A stretch of DNA of 64,000 nt from Curtobacterium sp. VKM Ac-1395 (GTDB lineage: Bacteria; Actinomycetota; Actinomycetes; Actinomycetales; Microbacteriaceae). The position numbers were made by a program, and so were the translations under genes. Location of the stretch: assembly GCF_015350975.1 (NCBI RefSeq), contig NZ_JADKRX010000004.1:186001-250000 (forward strand). Direction: 5' to 3'. Positions within the stretch are counted from its first letter, which is position 1; each line of letters begins with the position of its first letter. This document shows, piece after piece, positions 17,761-26,400 of the stretch. The notes beneath the pieces were generated by a model, which ran no database searches, was not told where the DNA came from, and saw only the letters and a program-made list of their open reading frames with translations.

Positions 17761-18573
17761 TCAGGCGTAGCGCCGAGCCGCCCGGAGCGCGGCGTCGGTG
17801 TACGAGCCGCCGAACAGCACCACGTGCAGCAGCAGCGGCGCGAGCTGGTGCAGCTCGACGCGCTCCTGCCACCCGGGCGCCAGGCGGGACTCGGCGTCGT
17901 AGGCAGCGACGACCGTCTCGAGTCGGGGGAGCCCGAACAGTGCCAGCAGCGCGAGGTCGGTCTCCGCGTGGCCACCGTGCGGGTTCGCGTCGATGAGCAC
18001 GGCGCCCGTCGGCTCGGAGCTGTCCCGCGGCCAGAGCACGTTCCCCGCCCAGAGGTCGCCGTGCAGCCGCGCGGGGCCGTCCCCGACGAGCGCCGGCTGC
18101 GGGGAGCCGAGCGAACCGTCCTCGAGCCGGGCGCACACACGCTCGAACACGGCGGCCTCGGACCCGTCGTACCCGCCGGCGTCGACGATGCGCGACACGT
18201 AGTCGCGGATCCGGTACTCCGCGAAGAACTCGCCCCAGGTCTCCGGAGCCTCGGACGCGGGCACGAACGGCGTGCGGGAGCGCCCCATCCGCATCGGCCC
18301 GTTCGCCGGGAACCCGGGTGACGGCGCTCCCCAGTGCGCGGCGCCGGCGGCGTGGGTGTGGGCCAGCGACCGGCCGAACCGTTCCGCCTGGGCCGCTGTC
18401 GGTGCGGTGTCGGAGACGAACTCGAGCTCGAGCACCGTCGGTCGCGGACGACCGAGCACCCGGGCGATGCGGGTGCCCCCCGCGTCCTCGGCCTCGGCGA
18501 GCCACTCGAGCCCCGCGGCCTCGGCGGCGGCCTCGTTCGGGTCGGTGAAGGTCTTGACGTAGGTCTCGGGCAT
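17761..18573 (-). CDS. Fructosamine kinase family protein
   Basis: 270 residues with the aminoglycoside-phosphotransferase-like fold of fructosamine-3-kinase. Seen: RLHGDLWAGNVLW near residue 165 (catalytic loop) and IDANPHGGHAETDLALLALFG near 190 (metal-binding loop; family usually IDPAxYxGHRExDLA). It probably phosphorylates sugar adducts on amines so that they fall off, a protein-repair role. ATG 18573 sits 6 bases after a TTGGAT hexamer, consistent with a leaderless transcript. Confidence 0.88.
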   Translation of the reverse strand: MPETYVKTFTDPNEAAAEAAGLEWLAEAEDAGGTRIARVLGRPRPTVLELEFVSDTAPTAAQAERFGRSLAHTHAAGAAHWGAPSPGFPANGPMRMGRSRTPFVPASEAPETWGEFFAEYRIRDYVSRIVDAGGYDGSEAAVFERVCARLEDGSLGSPQPALVGDGPARLHGDLWAGNVLWPRDSSEPTGAVLIDANPHGGHAETDLALLALFGLPRLETVVAAYDAESRLAPGWQERVELHQLAPLLLHVVLFGGSYTDAALRAARRYA

Positions 18574-18605
18574 CACCCCATCCAACCCGTCGGCCTTGCG
18601 GACGG

Positions 18606-19454
18606 TCAGACCGCGTCGACGAGCGCCCGCGCCAACGGGTGCCACGCCCGCGAGGACGGCCCGCTCAACACCAGCGTCCGCTCGAGCCGGGGGAGGGTCG
18701 GCACCATGACGAGGTCCGCCGGCAGCATCACGCGGCCGAGCGTCGGCACGATCGAGACGCCCTCGCCCCGTTGGATCATCCCGAACATCGTGCTCATCTC
18801 CCGCACCCGGTGGGCGTAGCGGAAGGGCTGCCCGGCGATCTCGTGCATCCGTTGGATCTGGTACTCGCACCCGCCGCCGCCCGCGACGAGTCCGTCCTCG
18901 TGCAGGTCGTCGAGCGTCAGCGCGGTCGCGTCGGCGAGGGGGTGGTCCCGGCGCACCACGGCCGCCATCTCGTCGGTCGCCACGACGACTCCGCCGTCCG
19001 GCACCACAGTTGGGTCGACGAGGACGGCTGCGTCGACCGTGCCGGCCTCGAGCCACTCGGGCATCTCGTCGTCGTCCCCCTCGTAGACCTGGACGTCGAC
19101 GTCCGGCAGGGTCACCGCCCACAGCTCGCGGAGCCGCGGCAGCAGGCCCTGGCAGACCGTGGGGACGGCGGCGAGGCGCACGGTGCCGCGCGCTGTGCCG
19201 GGCCGGACCACAGCCTCCAGGGCGTCGACGGAGGCGAGCACGCTGCGGGCGTGACCGAGCAGGCGTTCACCCAGCGGGGTGGGTGCGGTGGGACCGCCCC
19301 GGCGGAGGACGGCACCGCCCACCTCGCGCTCCAGGCCTGCGACGGCGTGCGAGACGGCCGACTGCCCGACGCCGAGGGCGGCGGCGGCGGCGGTGAACGA
19401 GCCGGAGTCGACGGTCCCGACCAGGGCGCGGAGCTGGGCGATGGTGATGTTCAT
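18606..19454 (-). CDS. LysR-family transcriptional regulator
   Basis: 282 residues. N-terminal winged helix-turn-helix (IAQLRALVGTVDSGSFTAAAAALGVGQSAVSHAVAGLE begins near residue 5) followed by a periplasmic-binding-protein-like effector domain. Divergent from the EamA transporter at 19525 with a 70-bp shared region containing a CCTCATG palindrome (19462-19479) and a third half-site, so it probably controls the transporter and itself. The effector is unknown. Confidence 0.92.
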   Translation of the reverse strand: MNITIAQLRALVGTVDSGSFTAAAAALGVGQSAVSHAVAGLEREVGGAVLRRGGPTAPTPLGERLLGHARSVLASVDALEAVVRPGTARGTVRLAAVPTVCQGLLPRLRELWAVTLPDVDVQVYEGDDDEMPEWLEAGTVDAAVLVDPTVVPDGGVVVATDEMAAVVRRDHPLADATALTLDDLHEDGLVAGGGGCEYQIQRMHEIAGQPFRYAHRVREMSTMFGMIQRGEGVSIVPTLGRVMLPADLVMVPTLPRLERTLVLSGPSSRAWHPLARALVDAV

Positions 19455-19461
19455 GCGTCTC

Positions 19462-19498
19462 CCTCATGGGAGCATGAGGCGGATGCGTTTGCCTCATG
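19462..19498. promoter_or_regulatory. Candidate LysR operator with three half-sites
   Basis: CCTCATG-GGAG-CATGAGG (19462-19479) is a perfect palindrome, and CCTCATG recurs at 19492-19498. The palindrome is 8 bp from the LysR start, and the third half-site is toward the transporter. A recognition palindrome plus a distal half-site is the usual LysR layout. Confidence 0.6.
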
Positions 19499-19524
19499 CC
19501 GAGCAGTGGCTCGACACTAGCGGC

Positions 19525-20487
19525 ATGAACGCCTTCCTGTTCGTCCTGGTCGCACTCACCTGGGGCTCGAGCTTCCTCTTCATGAAGATCGGGCTCGAGG
19601 GCCTGTCGCCGCAGCAGGTCGCGCTCGGACGCGTGCTGCTCGGGGCGCTGACGCTCCTGGTGATCATGGTCGTGACGCGGCGGAAGTGGCCGCGGTCGCT
19701 GGCGCTGTGGGGGCACCTGCTCGTGCTCGCGGTGTTCCTGAACGCGGTGCCGTCGAGCCTGGTGGCGTGGGCGGAGCAGAGCGTGCCGAGCGGCCTGGCG
19801 AGCATCTACAACGCGACGACGCCGATCATGGTGCTGCTCGCGCTGCCCCTGCTGCTGCCGGCCGAACGGCTGCGCGGTCGGCAGCTCGTCGGCGTGCTGG
19901 TGGGGATCCTCGGGGTGCTGGTCCTCGTCGGGCCGTGGGGCCTCATCGGTGACCCGGCCGTGCTCGCCACGGTGCCCGGCCAGCTCGCGCTGCTCGGCAT
20001 GACCGCCTGCTACGGGTTCGGCCTGGCCTACATGCGCCGGTTCGTCGCCGGCAGTGGGTACGACGCGATCACCCTGACGACGGTCCAGCTGACGCTGGGC
20101 GCGGCGCTGCTGCTCGTGGTCGCGCCCGTCACGGCGACCGGCGCGATGCACCTGGACTGGAGGATCGTGGCTGCGATGCTCGCACTCGGTTGCCTCGGCA
20201 CGGGGCTGGCCTACATGTGGAACACCGGACTCGTGCAGGCCTGGGGCGCTGCGCGCGCGTCCACGGTGACGTACCTGACGCCGGTGGTCGGGGTGGTGCT
20301 CGGCGTGCTCGTGCTGGGGGAGCGGGTGCGGTGGAACGAGCCGGTCGGGGGCATCGTGATCCTGGTGGGGATCGCGCTGGCGTCGGGGGTGTTCGGGCGG
20401 CGGCGCCGCGCGGCCGTCCCCGACGGGGCGGACGAGCGTCCTGTCACGGTTCCGCACGAGGCCCGGGACGGCGCACGCGGCGCTTGA
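19525..20487 (+). CDS. EamA/DMT-family transporter
   Basis: 320 residues, about ten transmembrane helices in two EamA repeats: WGSSFLFMKIGLEGLSPQQVALGR opens the first and GLAYMWNTGLVQAWGAARAS lies in the second. The basic tail RRRRAAVPDG is cytoplasmic. EamA proteins usually export small metabolites or amino-acid-like compounds. The start ATG 19525 was chosen because WGSSF must follow the first helix closely; longer readings run through the operator region. Divergent from the LysR gene. Confidence 0.9.
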   Translation: MNAFLFVLVALTWGSSFLFMKIGLEGLSPQQVALGRVLLGALTLLVIMVVTRRKWPRSLALWGHLLVLAVFLNAVPSSLVAWAEQSVPSGLASIYNATTPIMVLLALPLLLPAERLRGRQLVGVLVGILGVLVLVGPWGLIGDPAVLATVPGQLALLGMTACYGFGLAYMRRFVAGSGYDAITLTTVQLTLGAALLLVVAPVTATGAMHLDWRIVAAMLALGCLGTGLAYMWNTGLVQAWGAARASTVTYLTPVVGVVLGVLVLGERVRWNEPVGGIVILVGIALASGVFGRRRRAAVPDGADERPVTVPHEARDGARGA

Positions 20488-20527
20488 CGGCAGGGGGCGC
20501 CGGCCGGAGCCTCCACCCCGCGCGCCC

Positions 20528-20643
20528 AACGGTCACGACACCCCGCTCACCTTCGCCGAGCGGTCGCTGGTCGTCGGCCGGCGGCCCCGGATCCGACGGT
20601 CAGCGCCCGCTCGCCGAACCGCCGACGGGGTGTCGTGACCGTT
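20528..20643. repeat. Family D element 1: 116 bp with perfect 18-bp terminal inverted repeats
   Basis: AACGGTCACGACACCCCG (20528-20545) is repeated in inverse at 20626-20643 with no mismatch, enclosing about 80 bp without a gene. It lies between two convergent genes. It has the size and form of a miniature transposable element, but no target duplication is evident at the ends. A diverged relative is at 52633-52741, and the terminal motif is also tandemly amplified at 52523-52592. Confidence 0.8.
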
Positions 20644-20705
20644 CGCGGGCGCTGAAGTGGCGGACGGCGGACGCCGGACTCCGGACGCCGGGCCGACGGG
20701 AACGC

Positions 20706-20739
20706 GGAAGGGCACGTCGACGGATCGACGTGCCCTTCC
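20706..20739. terminator. Perfect 15-bp hairpin with 4-nt loop
   Basis: GGAAGGGCACGTCGA (20706-20720), loop CGGA, then the exact complement (20725-20739). It is 16 bp after the stop of the DUF4383 gene on the minus strand and can act on both strands between convergent genes. No strong T-run. Confidence 0.75.
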
Positions 20740-20754
20740 GTTCGCTGCTCGGGG

Positions 20755-21216
20755 TCAGCGGGTGCGGGTCGTCCCGAGACGGGGCAGGACGATGCCGAGG
20801 ACGATCATCGCGACGGCGAGGAACGCGTGCAGCACGTTGTCGGCGCTGTTCAGCGGCACGAAGTTCGCGCCGCTCGTCATGCCGGCGGTGAACAGGCCGA
20901 AGACGAACAGCACGGCGTAGACGATGCCGCCGACGAGCAGGTAGAGGCGCGAGCCGCTGGCGGTGCGGGACGCGACGAGCCCGACGATGCCGAAGAGCAG
21001 GTGCACGATGTTGTGCAGGATCGACACCTGGAACAGGCCGAGCAGCAGGGCCATCGACCCGTGGCCGGCGAAGGACATCGTGCCCATGTCCATGGTCAGG
21101 CCCGGGATGAACCCGGCGATGCCGACGATGAGGAAGACGACACCGAAGAGCAGTGCGCCGCGCTGCGTCCAGGTCGAGCCTGCGGTGGTGCGGGGAGATG
21201 CTGCGTTGCTGGTCAC
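20755..21216 (-). CDS. DUF4383-type four-helix membrane protein
   Basis: 153 residues with four hydrophobic segments (about 21-38, 57-83, 91-112, 128-146). HNIVHLLFGIVGL and the second NVLHAFLAVAMIVLG follow the DUF4383 pattern of conserved HxxxH-like helices. The role is unknown; members are small actinobacterial and cyanobacterial membrane proteins. The start GTG 21216 is preceded by GAGAGG. Single gene. Confidence 0.8.
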   Translation of the reverse strand: MTSNAASPRTTAGSTWTQRGALLFGVVFLIVGIAGFIPGLTMDMGTMSFAGHGSMALLLGLFQVSILHNIVHLLFGIVGLVASRTASGSRLYLLVGGIVYAVLFVFGLFTAGMTSGANFVPLNSADNVLHAFLAVAMIVLGIVLPRLGTTRTR

Positions 21217-21383
21217 GATCGGACCTCTCGTCGGGGCGCGGGTGCCCGCGCGGCCTTCACCGTAGGCGGACGGTCCGGGACAGGTTCGCCCCAGTTCGGG
21301 GGTGCCTCCGTCGCAGCGGCGGGCCGGTCCGGCGGTCAGGCAGCCTGGCCGTCATTCGCTCCGGCGGTCAGCCGCTCCGCCGG

Positions 21384-22214
21384 TCAGCCGATCCGCTCGA
21401 CCGTGACGTGCCAGCCGAGGTCCGAGGCGCGGCGCTCGAGCTCGGACGCGTTCGACCGGCAGAGCGATCCCGAGCCGTCCGGGTAGTACCGGCGGATCGC
21501 GGACTCCGGCACGAAGCGCCCGCCGAGGGGGTCGGACCCGAGGTCGCGTACCTGCCACCAGCGCTCGGTGGCCTGTTCGAGCGCGGCGTCGAAGGGGACC
21601 TCCACGTCGACGATCTTCAGGCGGTCGTAGCCGGCGTCGTCGAGCTCGGACAACAGGTCGTCGAGGTAGTCGACGCTCGACAGGGTGCCGTGCACGACGA
21701 CGTTCTCACCGTCGCGCAGGGACCGGCGGCGCAGGGTGTCCGCGACGGCCGTCGACTCGGCGTGCACGAAGCCCGCCAGCTCACGTGGCTGCACAGGGCG
21801 GCCGTCGACGAGCACCTGGCCGGTCCACCCGTCGAGCAGCCCGTCCGCCGCGGCGCGTTCGAGCAGGGCGTCCTTGAAGTCGTCGGCGTCGACGTGGCGG
21901 TAGGCGTCGAGCTCCGGCATCCGCGCCAGGGCCGTCGACTTGCCGGCGCCGGGCGGACCGGCGGTGACGACGACCGCCAGGGTGCCGTCATCGCTCGGGG
22001 TCGGCGTCCGGTCGGCGTGCGCGGCGAGCAGCTCCTCGTGCAGGCGCAGGCGCTCGGCCGTGTAGAGGAAGCCGTCCGGGGCGTACCGCAGTCGGCTGCT
22101 CGCCGCGGGGTCGTCCGACCAGGGGTCGTCGAGACAGGCCTGCCGCAGGAACGCGGCGAGCTGGTCGGCGGTGCGGTCGCGGAGCGGACGGTCGTTCGTG
22201 TCGGCGTCGGTCAC
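21384..22214 (-). CDS. Zeta-toxin-like ATP-binding protein
   Basis: 276 residues. P-loop GPPGAGKST near residue 87, then DADDFKDALL near 109, HAESTAVADTLRRRSL near 148 and VHGTLSSVDYLDDLL near 171, the pattern of zeta toxins and related nucleic-acid-independent kinases. Zeta toxins phosphorylate UDP-N-acetylglucosamine and block wall synthesis. The long N-terminus (about 80 residues before the P-loop) is typical of large chromosomal zeta proteins. The GTG start overlaps the stop of the upstream HTH protein by four bases, so the two form a probable toxin-antitoxin operon. Confidence 0.82.
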   Translation of the reverse strand: MTDADTNDRPLRDRTADQLAAFLRQACLDDPWSDDPAASSRLRYAPDGFLYTAERLRLHEELLAAHADRTPTPSDDGTLAVVVTAGPPGAGKSTALARMPELDAYRHVDADDFKDALLERAAADGLLDGWTGQVLVDGRPVQPRELAGFVHAESTAVADTLRRRSLRDGENVVVHGTLSSVDYLDDLLSELDDAGYDRLKIVDVEVPFDAALEQATERWWQVRDLGSDPLGGRFVPESAIRRYYPDGSGSLCRSNASELERRASDLGWHVTVERIG

Positions 22215-22759
22215 GGGCGGCGGACCCGGCCCTGGCGCCCGGCGATCGCCCGGCGGACCGTCTCGTACTCGCCCTCGCTGATCAGGCCGTCCTGGAACGC
22301 GGCGGCGAGCTCCTTCGCGGTGCCGGTCTGGGCCGCGGCGCTGTCGTAGCCGGAGTCACGCGCCGGTGTCCGGTGGGTCATCGCCATCGTCGAGAGCTCG
22401 CGCACCATCGTGTCGGAGTCGATCAGGCCGGCCTGGCGCTGGGAGATGACCTCGCGCGGGGACGGCCGCGACGCCGTGAGCGCTCGCCGGGTCAGGCGGC
22501 GGGAGACCTCGGGCTGCGAGATGCCGGCGAGCCGGGCGATGTCCCGCTGGGAGACCCCGAGGTCGGCGAGGTCGAAGATGCCGCGACGGAGCTCCATCTC
22601 GGCGAGGTGCTGCTGTTCGCGGCTGTGCAGGACGCTGAGCACGGCGGCCCGCACCGACGCAGTGTCGCCGTCCATCCGCGCGGCCAGGGCGTCCACGAGC
22701 GACTCGACGTCGTGCCGAGGCCGTCGTCCGGCTCGGGGCCGAGGGTCCATGTCCGTCAT
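22211..22759 (-). CDS. HTH protein, probable antitoxin/regulator of the zeta-like toxin
   Basis: 182 residues. A helix-turn-helix, LGVSQRDIARLAGISQPEVSRRLTRR, sits at about residues 65-90, and a short C-terminal segment, AAFQDGLISEGEYETVRRAIAG, resembles a SHOCT-like oligomerisation module. It is not the classic epsilon antitoxin, which is a small three-helix protein without DNA binding. GGAG lies 5 bases before ATG 22759. First gene of the pair, with a GTGA overlap to the toxin. Confidence 0.7.
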   Translation of the reverse strand: MTDMDPRPRAGRRPRHDVESLVDALAARMDGDTASVRAAVLSVLHSREQQHLAEMELRRGIFDLADLGVSQRDIARLAGISQPEVSRRLTRRALTASRPSPREVISQRQAGLIDSDTMVRELSTMAMTHRTPARDSGYDSAAAQTGTAKELAAAFQDGLISEGEYETVRRAIAGRQGRVRRP

Positions 22760-22866
22760 CGTCACTCCGTTCCCGCGGTGCCGATCGTACCGCCGGCGAG
22801 CGCCTGCGATCGTCCGCCGGTGAGCCCCGATCGTCTCGTCGTCGAGCGTCTCCGTAGGATCGGGGC

Positions 22867-23256
22867 ATGGGCGGTGACGGCGTCGACGTGTGGCTCGACT
22901 CCTGGCAGGTCGACGAGGACCACTTCGAGGTGTCGCTCGGCGAGCAGGTCGACTGGGACACCGTGAACATGGACGCGTCCTGGTTGTCGCGGCTGTTCGT
23001 CGACCGGGCGATCCCGTGGACCCGCGACACCTACGCGGACGCGACCCGAGCGCCGGAGGACCCGTCCTGGCACCGGGTGCAGGGCCGGGTGTCCGGCATC
23101 GAGCAGGTCACGGTCGCCTTCGTCGCGTCGGATGACCCGGCGGACCCCGGCCTCGTTCCCGTCCCCGGGACCGCGGTGGTGCAGGCGGTGACCTCCCTCT
23201 GGGACCGTCCCGCCCAGCCGGACGTGCTGGTCGGGTTCGTCGTCCGCGTGGAGTGA
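22867..23256 (+). CDS. Small uncharacterised protein, possibly DUF6578-like
   Basis: 129 residues, soluble. VWLDSWQVDEDHFEVSLGEQVDWDTV at the N-terminus recalls actinobacterial DUF6578 proteins, in which a tryptophan-rich start is followed by a GxxVxW motif; the match is from memory and partial. No catalytic motif seen. TAGGAT at 22855-22860 lies 6 bases before ATG 22867, indicating a leaderless transcript. Divergent from the toxin-antitoxin pair. After it, 23257-23445 carries the operator at 23351. Confidence 0.6.
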   Translation: MGGDGVDVWLDSWQVDEDHFEVSLGEQVDWDTVNMDASWLSRLFVDRAIPWTRDTYADATRAPEDPSWHRVQGRVSGIEQVTVAFVASDDPADPGLVPVPGTAVVQAVTSLWDRPAQPDVLVGFVVRVE

Positions 23257-23350
23257 TCGCTCCGTCGGCGGGACGTCTGTTCGTCCGGAGGGCGCATCGG
23301 GCTCATCGAGGACGCATGGGCCCTTCCCGGGAAGCGGAAAGGGTCCTAGG

Positions 23351-23368
23351 GTTTACAGCGTTGTAAAC
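23351..23368. promoter_or_regulatory. LacI-type operator upstream of the glycosidase
   Basis: GTTTACAGCGTTGTAAAC: seven-base arms around a CG-containing centre, the classic LacI/GalR operator form, in an otherwise very GC-rich stretch. It lies 78 bp before the glycosidase start, so sugar-responsive repression is likely. The only LacI regulator in the window is 15 kb away (38060), and its link to this site is unproven. Confidence 0.7.
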
Positions 23369-23445
23369 GGAGCGTCGATCAGGACACTCCGCACACCCGG
23401 CCGACCCCGGCCCGATGGACGACGTCGTCCACGAGGAGTTCCCTG

Positions 23446-26400
23446 TTGCGTCCCTTCTCCGTCCGATCCCGGGGGCGGCAGCGCGCCGTCGCCGCTGCCG
23501 TCGTGGGCACGACCGTGCTGGGCCTGCTCGGCCTCGCCGCGCTCCCGGCCACGGCCGACACCGCCGCCGCTCGCACCGTCCAGTCCGGCCAGGCCCGCTT
23601 CGAGGTGCTCTCCCCGACGCTGATCCGCACCGAGTACGCCGGGGACAGCCGGTTCACCGACGGCAGCACCTTCAACGTCATCGGCCGCGACGACTTCACG
23701 CCGACCACGTTCACGAAGACCGAGCGGGACGGCTGGCTGACGCTGGACACCGGGTCGATGACCGTCCGGTACAAGGAGGGGTCGGGGGCGTTCACCCAGG
23801 ACACCCTGCAGACCACCCTGACCCTGCCGTCCGGGCAGCGGGTCGCCGGGACGCCGTGGGTGTCCACGCCGACCCCGTCCTGCGCGATCGGGTCGCTGTG
23901 CGAGGCCGAGACGCTCGGGCTCACGGGGCTGTCGCTCGCGACGGACCACGCCGGCTTCACCGGTGCCGGGTTCGCCGCGGGCTTCGAGTCGGTCGGCAAC
24001 GCCATGACCTTCACGACGACCGCTGCGACGGCCGGTTCGTACGACCTGGCCCTCCGCTACGCGAACTCGCAGGGCGGCGACGGCAAGGTCGCCACCCGCA
24101 CGCTGAGCGTCACGGTGGACGGCGGTGCCCCGAGGACGATCAGCCTGGCTCCCGGTGCGGACTGGGACGACTGGAGGACCACGGCCGCCACGGCGGTCGA
24201 CCTGCCCGCCGGGACCCACACGGTGCGCATCGAGCGCGCCGCGGGTGACTCCGGCCAGGTCAACGTCGACAGCCTCGCCCTCGTGACGACGGGTGCCGCG
24301 TACCCGGCTCCGACCACGACCGTCGCCGGGCAGGACTGCGCGTTCGGCGCGGTCTGCCAGGCCGAGGACGCCACGCTCACCGCCCCCGCCACCGCGGCGA
24401 CGAACCACAACGGCTTCGCCGGTGACGGCTTCGTCGCCGGGTTCGAGCGTGCGGGCGCCGCGATGACCACCCACGTCACCGGCGTGCCGGCCGCCGGCGA
24501 CTACACGCTGCAGGTCCGCTACGCCAACGGCGGCACCGCCACACCGACCCTGACCGCGGCCCCGGCCGGACAGGCCACGACGACGGCGACCCTGCCGCCG
24601 ACGAGTGGCTGGGACTACTGGAACACCGTGCAGGTGCCGGTGCACCTCGCAGCCGGCGCGAACGACGTCGTGCTCGGCTGCCCGACCGTCGCGGCGAACT
24701 GCAACGTCAACTTCGACACCGTCGCCGCGGTCGACCCCGCGTCGCCGGTCCTCGCCGCGCACGCCCCGCTCGGTGGCTACCGTCGCGACCTCGACACCGC
24801 CAACGGGTCGGTGAAGACGAACCCGGGCCTGCTCTACCAGGACGGGTGGTCGCTCCTGGACGACAGCGCGTCGGCCGGGTACGACCAGGCGACGGACACC
24901 GTCACGCCCGCGGGCGACCACGGCGGGAAGCAGTACCAGGACGGCTACGTCTTCGGCTACGGCACGGGCTACCGCCACGCCCTGCAGGAGCTCGCCGTGC
25001 TGACCGGCCCGACGAAGCTGCTGCCCCGCTGGGCGTACGGCGTCTGGTACTCCGAGTACTACGACCGCTCGCAGGCGGACTACCTCGCGATCGCGAAGCA
25101 GTTCAAGGACGAGCAGGTCCCCGTCGACGTGATGGCGATCGACACGGACTACAAGGTCGGCAGCCCGACGAACGAGGGCGACAGCAAGTGGGACGGCTGG
25201 TCGGTCGACCCGGCCCGGATCCCGGACATGACGAGCCTGCTCGCCGACTGGCACGCCGAGGGCATCCACAACACGCTCAACATCCACCCGTCGATCTCGG
25301 GCAGTGACCCCCGGTTCGCCCAGGCGCAGGCCACGGCGAAGGGCAAGCTGACCAAGGGCGACGGCGACCGCTGGCTGTTCGACTGGTCCGACCCCGACCA
25401 GCTCAAGGCCTACTTCGACCTGCACACGGCGATGCAGCCGAAGGGCGTCGACATGTGGTGGCTCGACTGGTGCTGCAGTGAGGTCTCGAAGTACTCGGCC
25501 AACGGCGTCACCCCCGACGCCTTCATCAACCAGCAGTACGCGAAGGCCACCAACGAGGCCCTCGGTGGCCGCGGACTCGCGTTCTCGCGGGCGTACGGGT
25601 CGCTGACCGCGGGCGGCTACGGCAACCCGCAGCCCGTGCCGACCGGCCCCTGGGCGGACAAGCGCACCACCGTGCACTTCACCGGCGACACCACGTCGTC
25701 GTGGGACATGCTGCTCGCCGAGGTCGGCTACACACCCGGTGAGTCAGCGGCGACCGGCCTCGCGTCGATCAGCCACGACATCGGCGGCCACAACGGTGCC
25801 CAGTACGGGATCACCGGCGCCGAGCCGGGGACGACCCAGCTGCCCGAGGACCTCTACGCCCGCTGGGTGCAGCTCGGGACCTTCCAGCCGATCGACCGCC
25901 TGCACAGCAACCACAGCGACCGGCTCCCGTGGCAGTACCCGGCTGCGGCGAACGCCTCCGCGAAGCAGTTCCTCGACCTCCGTGAGGACCTGCTCCCGCT
26001 GACGTACACGCTCGCCGCCCAGGCGACCGCGACCGGCACCCCGATCCTGCAGCCGCTCTACCTGCAGTACCCCGAGGCACAGCAGTCGTACGCCATGGCC
26101 GGCTCTGAGTACCTGTACGGGCCGGACGTCCTCGTCGCCCCGGTCACGACCGCGAACGACTCCTCGGGGAAGGCCACCCGTTCGGTGTGGTTCCCGGCCG
26201 GCAGCTCCTGGACCGACTGGTTCACGGGGGAGACCCACCAGGGCGGCACGACCGCGCAGGTGACGACCGGACTCGACGCGATGCCGGTGTTCGTGAAGAG
26301 CGGCGGGATCGTCCCGACCCGCTCCCACCACGTCGCGAACGACGGCTCCGGACCGCTCGACGCCGTGACCCTCCGGGTCGCGACCGGGGCGAACGGCGCC

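Noticed and set aside
11551..18321. A 2256-codon open frame antisense to the glutamate-synthase-like gene
   Set aside because: Its protein is a run of Arg, Gly, Ala and His without domain motifs; the other strand encodes recognised domains throughout. High-GC codon bias creates such shadows.
17761..18573. Aminoglycoside phosphotransferase as identity of the fructosamine-kinase-like protein
   Set aside because: The IDANPHGGHAETDLA loop follows the fructosamine kinase pattern rather than the HxDxxxxN/IDxxD pattern of resistance enzymes.
20528..20643. Family D element considered as an insertion sequence
   Set aside because: Only 116 bp long and no transposase gene, so at most a non-autonomous element.
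21384..22214. Chloramphenicol phosphotransferase as identity of the zeta-like protein
   Set aside because: Length, the long N-terminal extension and the partner gene with overlap fit zeta-type proteins better.
23351..23368. Linking the LacI protein at 38060 to the operator at 23351
   Set aside because: Distance of 15 kb and no matching site near the LacI gene itself; kept only as a possible test.
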